Positions 17,611-25,300 of a stretch of 64,000 nucleotides of DNA are shown here, in pieces. Numbering within the stretch: the first letter of the stretch is position 1; every line of letters starts with the position of its first letter. Position numbers and translations under genes: made by a program. Origin of the DNA: Renibacterium sp043789415 (GTDB lineage Bacteria; Actinomycetota; Actinomycetes; Actinomycetales; Micrococcaceae); assembly GCF_043789415.1 (NCBI RefSeq), contig NZ_JBDLLW010000001.1, positions 682,001-746,000 of the forward strand, given 5' to 3'. The notes beneath the pieces were generated by a model. It did no database searches. It was not told the DNA's origin and saw nothing but the letters and a program-made list of their open reading frames with translations.

Positions 17611-18473
17611 AGTTCCTGTGCAAACCTTCCTTCTAAGCGCCTGAAAATAAACTGCCCGATAAACAATATTGCCAGCGAGATGACAAAGCCGATCGGAAGC
17701 CAGAGAATCAATAGACGGTCAGGCAATGGCGGGATAGGAGTAGAGGCTTGAACCGCTTGGGTCGGGAACCAGAAGGCATAGTGGAACACTTCAACGGCAA
17801 CAGTTATCGGGTTCAGTTGGTAGAAGAAGTAGAAAGTCGACCCTAGGGAATCTTTTACCTGAGTCCAAACATAGAGGACCGGCGACAGCCAGGTAGCCAC
17901 CATGAGAATCAAATCAACGATATTCTCCGAGTCTCGATACATCACATTTGCTGCGGCAAAAATCAGGCCGAGACCAACCGAGAGAATCACGATCATTATG
18001 ACCGCGGCGATCGCCGCAAGTATCTGAAGAAGACTCGGTTGCCAGCCAAAGAACAAGCACGCGACGACCAATATGAGCAACTGCGGGAGAAAGTGAATGA
18101 TCGCTACCCAGACCGAGGATACCGGGAACAGCTCTCGCGGAAGATATATCTTTTTTACCAGCGCCCCATTCCCCACCACCGATCGTGTTGCTTGACCCAG
18201 GGACTCGGAAAAGAGGTTCACCAGAATGATCCCCGAGAACATATACAGCACGAAATTAGGCTGTCTGTTCATCCCCAGGAAAACACCCAGTGCAAAATAG
18301 AACACTACAAACTGAACACCGGGCTTTACATAAGACCACAGGAGTCCTAGAAACGACCCTCGGTAGCGTACTTTGAGTTCTTTTCTGACGATGAGCCTCA
18401 GCAGATACCGACGTCTGAAGACGTCAAGGAGCCCCCCGCCCCCTCCGGGTGATTCCAGAGCCACATTACTCAT
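17607..18473 (-). CDS. wzm: ABC-2 type polysaccharide export permease (Wzm/RfbD-like)
   Basis: A 288-residue membrane subunit with six predicted helices. The N-terminal amphipathic segment RRYLLRLIVRKELKVRYRGS and FLGLLWSYVKPGVQF are hallmarks of Wzm/TagG permeases. It pairs with the ATPase encoded four bases downstream (ATGA overlap) and is itself coupled by ATGA to glf upstream. It should form the channel that carries a polyprenyl-diphosphate-linked polysaccharide to the outer face. The presence of this transporter next to a Wzx-like flippase gene at the window start suggests either two glycans or two assembly routes in the region. Confidence 0.92.
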   Translation of the reverse strand: MSNVALESPGGGGGLLDVFRRRYLLRLIVRKELKVRYRGSFLGLLWSYVKPGVQFVVFYFALGVFLGMNRQPNFVLYMFSGIILVNLFSESLGQATRSVVGNGALVKKIYLPRELFPVSSVWVAIIHFLPQLLILVVACLFFGWQPSLLQILAAIAAVIMIVILSVGLGLIFAAANVMYRDSENIVDLILMVATWLSPVLYVWTQVKDSLGSTFYFFYQLNPITVAVEVFHYAFWFPTQAVQASTPIPPLPDRLLILWLPIGFVISLAILFIGQFIFRRLEGRFAQEL

Positions 18474-19654
18474 GCGTCCACTCCCCCACTTTCGAGCTTG
18501 CTGCCGCCGGAGAAATGCGGCTTGATCTTATTCTCAAACATGGTCAGCGCGGACCCGATTGCCATGTGCATATCGAGATATTTATAGGTACCCAAACGCC
18601 CGCCGAACAGCACCGTTGGTTCACCCTTAGCCAGATCGCGATAAGCCAGTAGCTTCTGCCGATCTTCCGACGTGTTCACCGGGTAATAAGGCTCATCTCC
18701 CTTTTGTGCGAAGCGGGAGAATTCCCGCATGATCACCGTGGCGTCCTTGGTGTAATCACGTTCGGGATGGAAATGCCGGAACTCATGGATCCGGGTATAG
18801 GGCACGTCATCATCGGGATAGTTCATCACCGAGCAGCCCTGGAAATCTTCGATCGGCAGGACTTCTTCTTCCAGGTCGATGGTGCGCCAGGACAGATCAC
18901 CCTCCGCATAGTCGAAGTACTTGTCCACCGGGCCGGTGTAGACCACGGGTACTTGGCCCAGTACCGCGGAACGTGAGAATTCTCCGTCGTCGAAGAAATC
19001 GGTATTCAGCACCACCGAAATATTGGGGTGGTCTGCCATCCGCTCGATCCAGGCGGTATAGCCATCGAGCGGCAGGCCTTCGTAGGTGTCGTTGAAGTAA
19101 CGATTGTCGTAGTTATAGCGCACCGGAAGCCGAGAGATGATTCCGGCGGGCAGATCCTTGGGGTCTGTCTGCCACTGCTTGCCGGTGTAATGCTTGATGA
19201 AGGCCTCATAGAGGGGGCGCCCGATCAGTTGAATGCCCTTGTCATTGAGATTCTGCGGGTCGGTGCCCGCCAGTTCGCCGGCCTGCTCCTGAATCAGCGC
19301 CTTGGCCTCCCCGGGGCCGTAGGAAGACCGGAAGAACTGGTTAATCGTGCCCAGATTGATCGGCAGCGGGTAAACCTCGCCCTTGTGGTTGCTGTAGACC
19401 TTGTGCTGATAGTTGGTGAACTTGGTGAACTGATTGACGTAGTCCCAGACCTTTTCGTTGGAAGTATGGAACAGATGCGCACCATAGCGATGCACCTCGA
19501 TGCCGGTCTGAGCTTCGTTCTCGCTGTAGGCGTTTCCACCGATGTGGTGACGGCGATCGAGCACCACCACTTTAAGATTGAGTTCCCGCGCCGCCCGTTC
19601 CGCAATGGTCAGACCGAAAAAACCCGACCCTACAATGACAAGATCAGCGTTCAC
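18470..19654 (-). CDS. glf: UDP-galactopyranose mutase
   Basis: Flavoenzyme that interconverts UDP-galactopyranose and UDP-galactofuranose, the only source of Galf for glycans. It has 394 residues, the usual size. GSGFFG at 9-14 starts the FAD Rossmann fold, HHIGGNAYSE and HRYGAHLFHTS line the active site, and the late FGGRLGTYKYLDMH segment is the conserved C-terminal flavin region. The start is GTG at 19654 with AGGAG five bases upstream. It is the first gene of a five-gene leftward operon (glf, permease, ATPase, GT4, GlfT1-like). Its presence strongly implies that the exported glycan contains galactofuranose. Confidence 0.96.
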   Translation of the reverse strand: MNADLVIVGSGFFGLTIAERAARELNLKVVVLDRRHHIGGNAYSENEAQTGIEVHRYGAHLFHTSNEKVWDYVNQFTKFTNYQHKVYSNHKGEVYPLPINLGTINQFFRSSYGPGEAKALIQEQAGELAGTDPQNLNDKGIQLIGRPLYEAFIKHYTGKQWQTDPKDLPAGIISRLPVRYNYDNRYFNDTYEGLPLDGYTAWIERMADHPNISVVLNTDFFDDGEFSRSAVLGQVPVVYTGPVDKYFDYAEGDLSWRTIDLEEEVLPIEDFQGCSVMNYPDDDVPYTRIHEFRHFHPERDYTKDATVIMREFSRFAQKGDEPYYPVNTSEDRQKLLAYRDLAKGEPTVLFGGRLGTYKYLDMHMAIGSALTMFENKIKPHFSGGSKLESGGVDA

Positions 19655-19830
19655 TCAAACTCCTGGTTCAGCATTTTGGGCGCAAAAACGCGCACCTGGT
19701 CATCCCAAGGTTACCCGATTGGCCTCTTGATCCCCGTATTTGCTCCGCCCGATACAGCAAAGACCCGGGTTTTCGGGAGCCGCCCCTGAAGGCCCTGGAC
19801 TGGGACTGCGGACAGTTCCGAATCCCGCTC

Positions 19831-20262
19831 TCAGAGCGCCGCTGAATTCCCCTGACGCAAGGTGAAAGCCACCACATTGGGGGTGAAAAGCAGGAACAGC
19901 ACAGCGAGCGGCGGAAGCAACATCAGCAAGCCAAGACCTATCTGTCCGCCGAGCAAGGTCGGTACCGCTATTGCCAGCATAAGCAGTTGCCAGACTAAGC
20001 TCGCGGCTCGAGTCCAGCGATAACCTCGGAACAATTGCCAGGAAACTGCGGAAAGTCCACTACCCAAGGCAAAAAGCATCACGGTGAGGAAAACTGCGCC
20101 GCTCAAAGAATTCGGCTCAGCGGTAAAGAGACTCACCAGAAAAAATATCGCGATAATCAGCAAAGCCAAAGCTTCCAGCCCTACAATCAATGAAACCACC
20201 CAGACCCCCCAGGTCCGGATGGGCAAAGACTCAGGCTGATACTGCTCGGTAGGGCTTGACAC
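19831..20262 (-). CDS. Small four-helix integral membrane protein, unknown function
   Basis: A 143-residue protein with four hydrophobic helices at about residues 20-45, 53-76, 85-108 and 112-132, and a short charged N-terminus. I do not recognise a named family; similar small membrane proteins are common in Micrococcales. The start is GTG at 20262 with AAGG about seven bases upstream. It stands alone: about 175 bases without a gene separate it from glf, and 240 bases separate it from the divergent whiB1. Nothing in the sequence ties it to the polysaccharide operon. Confidence 0.7.
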   Translation of the reverse strand: MSSPTEQYQPESLPIRTWGVWVVSLIVGLEALALLIIAIFFLVSLFTAEPNSLSGAVFLTVMLFALGSGLSAVSWQLFRGYRWTRAASLVWQLLMLAIAVPTLLGGQIGLGLLMLLPPLAVLFLLFTPNVVAFTLRQGNSAAL

Positions 20263-20404
20263 ACTGGCACCTTACCGGAGATATTCATCACACGACGAGA
20301 ACTCTGGCAAAAATGTGACGAACCGCTCATCCTTCCCAGCAATTTGAGGGCTTTTACCCCTTGTTTACATACAGTTAACGTGAAACGCTTAACGACAGAG
20401 ACCT

Positions 20405-20440
20405 AGGGGCCCGCTGGAAAGACTGTGGCCCCTCTTTTGT
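20405..20440 (+). promoter_or_regulatory. Terminator-like hairpin in the whiB1 leader region
   Basis: AGGGGCC (20405-20411) and GGCCCCT (20427-20433) can pair in a 7-bp GC-rich stem, followed by CTTTTGTG. It lies about 70 bases before the whiB1 start and upstream of a CRP-like site. If transcription starts further upstream (for example near a TTTACA at 20364), this would be an attenuator in the leader; otherwise it could insulate the gene from upstream readthrough. Confidence 0.4.
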
Positions 20441-20449
20441 GTGATTGCT

Positions 20450-20465
20450 CGTGAATATTTTCACA
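20450..20465 (+). promoter_or_regulatory. CRP/FNR-family operator-like site upstream of whiB1
   Basis: CGTGAATATTTTCACA fits the actinobacterial CRP consensus (C/T)GTGA-N6-TCAC(A/G) in both halves. It is 38 bases upstream of the GTG start. In Mycobacterium tuberculosis whiB1 is controlled by the cAMP receptor protein through sites of this kind, so the placement is meaningful. No second full site is visible; one TGTGA half-site lies farther upstream. Confidence 0.6.
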
Positions 20466-20502
20466 AGGCAATGTAGATATCTTTTCAAAGGAGTTGAGTG
20501 TA

Positions 20503-20760
20503 GTGATCAGCATGGATTGGCGTAGCCGCGCTGCCTGTCTGGATAAGGACCCGGAACTTTTCTTCCCGGTGGGGAATACCGGTCCTGCATTGCTCCAGAT
20601 CGAGGAAGCAAAGAGCGTGTGCCGTCGCTGCCAGGTCATCGACACTTGCCTGCAATGGGCCATCGAGTCAGGTCAGGATGCCGGTGTCTGGGGCGGCATG
20701 AGCGAAGACGAGCGCCGCGCACTCAAGCGACGAGCAGCTCGCGCCCGTCGCGCCAGCTGA
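20503..20760 (+). CDS. whiB1: WhiB-family Fe-S transcription factor, WhiB1 type
   Basis: Small regulator carrying a [4Fe-4S] cluster that, in mycobacteria, binds the primary sigma factor and responds to nitric oxide. Four cysteines are present; counted from the internal MDWR methionine they are C9, C37, C40 and C46, the same spacing as in M. tuberculosis WhiB1. The GVWGGMSEDERR turn and a basic tail (RALKRRAARARR) for DNA contact follow. The GTG at 20503 is chosen because AAAGGAG lies nine bases upstream; the alternative ATG at 20512 (MDWR) matches homologues better but is 18 bases from that site. It is convergent with a PdtaS-type kinase gene, as in mycobacteria. Confidence 0.93.
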   Translation: MISMDWRSRAACLDKDPELFFPVGNTGPALLQIEEAKSVCRRCQVIDTCLQWAIESGQDAGVWGGMSEDERRALKRRAARARRAS

Positions 20761-20772
20761 GACTGCCGCGTT

Positions 20773-20828
20773 CGCTGAGGGACCCGGTTCCGAATCATCC
20801 GAAGTCGGTGGAGCCGGCGTCCTCAGCG
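20773..20828. terminator. Imperfect long hairpin between whiB1 and pdtaS
   Basis: CGCTGAGG (20773-20780) pairs with CCTCAGCG (20821-20828), and inside it CCGGTTCC pairs imperfectly with GGAGCCGG. Lying between two convergent genes it probably ends both transcripts. There is no T-run. Confidence 0.45.
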
Positions 20829-20850
20829 CTATCGGTTTCCGTATCGTGGC

Positions 20851-22311
20851 TTAGAGCGGAAGCTCCATCACCACCACGGTTCCGGAAGTAGTTCCGGGTT
20901 TCCATTTAATCGAGCCGTTCAATTCACTGGTCACCAGGGTCCTGACAATCTGCAGGCCCAGCCCCTCCGCAATGGGCGTAGTGGGTAGTCCGACGCCGTC
21001 ATCGGCGACCTCGACCTGGAGCATTTCGGAACCGTCCTCATTGCTGTACCGCTCCGCCGTCAGCCGCACTGTGCCGCCGCGGTCTTCTAGACCGTGCTCA
21101 ACCGCGTTGGTCACCAATTCATTGATCACCAACGCCAAGGGGGTCGCCAAATCGCTGGGCAACTCGCCGAACTCACCTTCGCGTTCGGTGAGCACCAGCT
21201 GAGTCGGTGAGGCGACCTCTGCGGCCAGCCTGAAGTGCCTGCCGATCAGTTCATCGAAGTCAACGTTCTGCGTGAGGCCCTGGGAAAGGGTTTCGTGCAC
21301 CAGCGCAATGGTCGAAACCCTGCGCATAGCCTGTTCCAATCCGTGTTTGCCCTCTTCCGACTGCATCCGACGAGATTGCATTCTGAGCAGTGCGGCCACA
21401 GTTTGAAGGTTATTCTTCACCCGATGGTGAATTTCGCGGATGGTGGCATCTTTAGTCACCAATTCCAGCTCACGACGTCGTAACTCGGTAACGTCACGGC
21501 ACAGCACAATGGCACCGAAGCGCCGCTCGGCGTCGCGCAAGGGAATCGCTCGCAAGGACAGGCTGACTCCCCGTGATTCGACTTCAGTGCGCCAGGGCAT
21601 CCTGCCGGTGACCACCAGGGGCAGCGTCTCGTCGATCATCTTGCGGTCGTGCAGCAGCCCGGCCGTGACCTCGGCCAGTGAGCGACCTTCAAGTGCGTCA
21701 GCGCCGCCGAGACGCCGGAATGCTGAGACCCCATTGGGGCTCGCGTACTGCACCAGGCCTTCCGCATCGAGCCTGATGAACCCGTCGCCCACCCGAGGCG
21801 CACCGCGACGCGAGCCGGTTGGCGAGGCGAAATCCGGCCACAAGCCCAGAGTGCCCATGCCCAGAAGGTCATAGGCACTCTGCCGGTAAGTCAGTTCCAA
21901 TCGAGAGGGCAGGCGAGAAGAGGAGACGTCCATGTGAGAAGTCACCACGGCCAGGCTCCTGCCATTGCGGACCATCGGAACAGCATCCACTCGGACGGCC
22001 ATCTCAGAGTTCCAGGTGGCCTCACCCGCGCGTTCAATACGCTGGCTATGCCAGGCCCGCTGCACCAAGGGCACGAGATCTGCTCGCAGTTTCTCGCCGA
22101 CGAAGTCCTTGTGGAACACGGTGTGCGTGGTTGAAGGACGCACGTGAGCAAGCGCTAAGTAGTTACCTTCCGGATCCGGGAACCAGAGCGCCAGATCCGC
22201 GAAGGCCAGGTCAGCAATCAGCTGCCAGTCCCCCACCAGCAAGTGCAGCCACTCCGCGTCTCCGGGGCCGAAATCGGCGTGTTCCCGGATCGGATCAGTA
22301 AATATTGCCAT
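20851..22311 (-). CDS. pdtaS: PdtaS-type sensor histidine kinase
   Basis: Cytoplasmic two-component kinase of the HisKA_2/HWE-like group. It has 486 residues: an N-terminal GAF-like domain (about 1-150), a PAS domain (about 175-280), a dimerisation/phosphoacceptor region with HHRVKNNLQ at 295-303, and a HATPase domain with NELVTNAVEHG and DDGVGLP. In mycobacteria PdtaS phosphorylates PdtaR, an ANTAR RNA-binding response regulator. No ANTAR gene is in this window. The gene is convergent with whiB1, the same arrangement as Rv3219/Rv3220c, which supports orthology. It starts 12 bases after the stop of gdh, so it is probably also transcribed from the gdh promoter. Confidence 0.9.
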   Translation of the reverse strand: MAIFTDPIREHADFGPGDAEWLHLLVGDWQLIADLAFADLALWFPDPEGNYLALAHVRPSTTHTVFHKDFVGEKLRADLVPLVQRAWHSQRIERAGEATWNSEMAVRVDAVPMVRNGRSLAVVTSHMDVSSSRLPSRLELTYRQSAYDLLGMGTLGLWPDFASPTGSRRGAPRVGDGFIRLDAEGLVQYASPNGVSAFRRLGGADALEGRSLAEVTAGLLHDRKMIDETLPLVVTGRMPWRTEVESRGVSLSLRAIPLRDAERRFGAIVLCRDVTELRRRELELVTKDATIREIHHRVKNNLQTVAALLRMQSRRMQSEEGKHGLEQAMRRVSTIALVHETLSQGLTQNVDFDELIGRHFRLAAEVASPTQLVLTEREGEFGELPSDLATPLALVINELVTNAVEHGLEDRGGTVRLTAERYSNEDGSEMLQVEVADDGVGLPTTPIAEGLGLQIVRTLVTSELNGSIKWKPGTTSGTVVVMELPL

Positions 22312-22323
22312 CGCTGCCCGGGC

Positions 22324-25300
22324 CTATCGACGAACGATCGAACGGAGCAAGCGTAGTGCAACCGAAAGTGAGGCCATATCGTCCTGTTCGAGCTGGTTCA
22401 CTTCCTCGAACATCGCCTTGACGCGTTCAAGCTGTTCGGCATTCTGCTCGGTCCAACTGGCGATTCGCTGATCCGGGCCCTGAGGCGCTTCTCCCGGCGT
22501 CTGCGGAGTCGCCTGCATCACCGCGAGCGTGAGATCGACCACGGTGGAGTACAGATCATCCCGGAGAGCACCGCGAGCCAGCGCCTGCCAGCGATCTTTC
22601 CTCGGCAAAGAAGAGATCCGCCCCAACAGGCCATCCACACCGAATTGGGCAAAGATGGCGTAGTAGACCCGAGCGATCTGAGTTACCGGCTCGGTGATCT
22701 GGTGACTCACTCTGGCAATATCCAGCAGGGCGAAGCTTTCAAACATCTCCGACCAGCGGCTGCTCAGCGCGGCCGGGACGCCCCAGCCCTCGGCCATGCT
22801 GCGCCAGCCCTCAACCCGATCGCGATCCACCCCGGCGAGGTAGCCGAAGAGATCGGCTCGCAACGAGCTCACAATGGGCTGATACCGTGCCACGACCTCA
22901 GAAATCGGTTCGGAGACCGCGGAGTGGCTGATCAGCCAACGCACTGCACGGTCCAGCAAACGACGCATATCCAAGTGGATATTGCACCAGTGCTCGGTAG
23001 AGAATGACGGCGGCAAAGCGGCGAGTGCCTCGGTCACCTGATCGAGCTGATAGATCTCCCGCATCGCGACGAAGGCCCGGGCCAGTACCGCCTCGCTGAC
23101 GTTGGTTTCTTCCATCGCCCGGAAAGCGAAGGTGATGCCACCGATATTGATCATGTCATTGGCCACCACGGTGGCGATGATCTCACGGCGCAGCGGATGA
23201 GAATCGAGTTCGGCATCGAAGCGTTCAGCCAGGTGCTTCGGGAAATACTGCCTCAAGGTCTTACGGAACCATGGGTCATCTGCCAGATCACTGTCTCGCA
23301 AAGCGTTGGCCAGTTCGATCTTGGCGTAGGCAGCCAAAACTGAGAGTTCAGGAGAGGTCAGGCCTTGGCCACCGTCGAGCCTGCTTCGCAACGTCTGGGT
23401 GCTGGGCAGCGCCTCGATCTCCCGATCCAGGTCAGCGTGGATCTCCAGCCAATCCATCAGTCGCTCATAACTGGGGCTCCATTCGACCACTCGCATCCGG
23501 TCGTTGAGCAGCAGGACGTTCTGATCGACGTTGTCTTCCAGCACGAGCCTGCCGACCTCATCGGTCATTTCGGCCAGGAAATCAGCGCGCTCCTCTGCGG
23601 AGAGGCGGCAGGCCGCCACCATTCGATCGACGAAGATCTTGATATTGACCTCATGGTCTGAGCAGTCAACGCCAGCGGAATTGTCAATCGCATCGGTGTT
23701 CAGAATGACGCCGTGCAGCGCGGCTTCGATCCGGCCACGCTGGGTCATCCCCAGATTGCCGCCTTCTCCGATCACCTTGACTCGCAGCTCCCGGCCGTCG
23801 ACTCGGATCGCGTCATTGGCTTTATCGCCGACCTCGGCGTGAGTCTCAGAACTGGCCTTCACATAGGTGCCGATTCCACCGTTATAGAGCAGGTCCACCG
23901 GGGCCAGCAGAATAGCCCTCAGCAGCTCGGGCGGGGTCATCGCCACCGTGCCTTCCGGCAGGCCCAGCACGACTCTGACGTGCTCTGAAATCGGGATCGT
24001 CTTCACCTGCCGGGGGTACACTCCCCCGCCTTCGCTGATCAAGGATTTATCGTAGTCATCCCAGGAAGAGCGCGGCAGCTCGAACATCCGCCGCCGCTCG
24101 GCGTAAGAGACCGCGGGGTCCGGGTTCGGGTCAAGGAAAATATGTCGGTGGTCAAAGGCCGCGACCAACCTGATGTGCTCCGAGAGCAAAGCGCCATTGC
24201 CGAAGACGTCTCCGGACATATCACCGACTCCGACCATGGTGAAGTCTTCTGTCTGAGTGTCGAGATCCAACTCGCTGAAATGACGCTTGACCGACTCCCA
24301 GGCTCCCCGAGCGGTAATCCCCATCGCTTTGTGGTCATAGCCCACCGAGCCGCCGGAGGCGAAGGCATCGCCCAACCAGAAGCCGTAGTCAGCGGAGATG
24401 GAATTGGCGATATCGGAAAACGAAGCGGTGCCTTTATCGGCAGCCACCACAAGATAGGAGTCGTCACCGTCGTAACGGATCACCTTGACGGGAGGAACCA
24501 GCTTCTCCCCTTCATCGGTGGTGACCAGATTATCGGTGAGATCCAGCAGGCCGCGGATGAACGTCTTGTAACTCTCGATGCCTTCAGCCATCCAGGCCGC
24601 TCGATCCACGCTGGGGTCAGGCAGTGCTTTGGCGAAGAACCCGCCCTTGGCGCCGGTGGGCACGATGACCGCGTTCTTGACCGTCTGGGCCTTGACCAGC
24701 CCGAGGATCTCAGTGCGGAAATCCTCGCGTCGATCGGACCAGCGCAGCCCGCCACGGGCGACCTTGCCGAAGCGTAGGTGCACGCCCTCCACTCTGGGCG
24801 AATAGACCCAGATCTCGAACATCGGGCGAGGGAACGGCAGGCCTTCAATAGCCGACGGATTGAGCTTGACGCTCAGATAGGGCTTGAACTGGAAATAGTT
24901 GGTCCGCAGGGTCGCTTCAATCAGCTGTGCCAAAGTACGCAGCACCCGGTCCGCGTCCAGTGTCGGAACCTGCTCGAGCCCCTCGGACAGCTGGGCGCGC
25001 ACTGTCTCCAGAAGCGCGGGACGCTGCTGGTCCGGAAGCTCAGGGTCAAAGCTGGTCTCAAAAAGCCCCACTAAGGCTTTGGCTACGACGGCATTACTCA
25101 GCAGGGTGTCCGCGACAAAACCGTAGGAGTTGCTGTTCCCCATCTGGCGAAGATACTTCGCATAGCTGCGCAGGATGACCACTTGACGCCAGTCCATGCC
25201 TTCGCGAAGCACCAGTCGGTCAAACGCATCCGATTCGCTGGCGCCGCTGATCGCCGCGCCGAAGGCGGCCGCCAGGAGCTCTGAGGTCTGGATCGGATCG

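Noticed and set aside
24142..24777. Open frame of 211 codons opposite gdh
   Set aside because: Shadow of the gdh coding strand; several similar antisense frames occur over the same gene and none has a ribosome site or recognisable protein.
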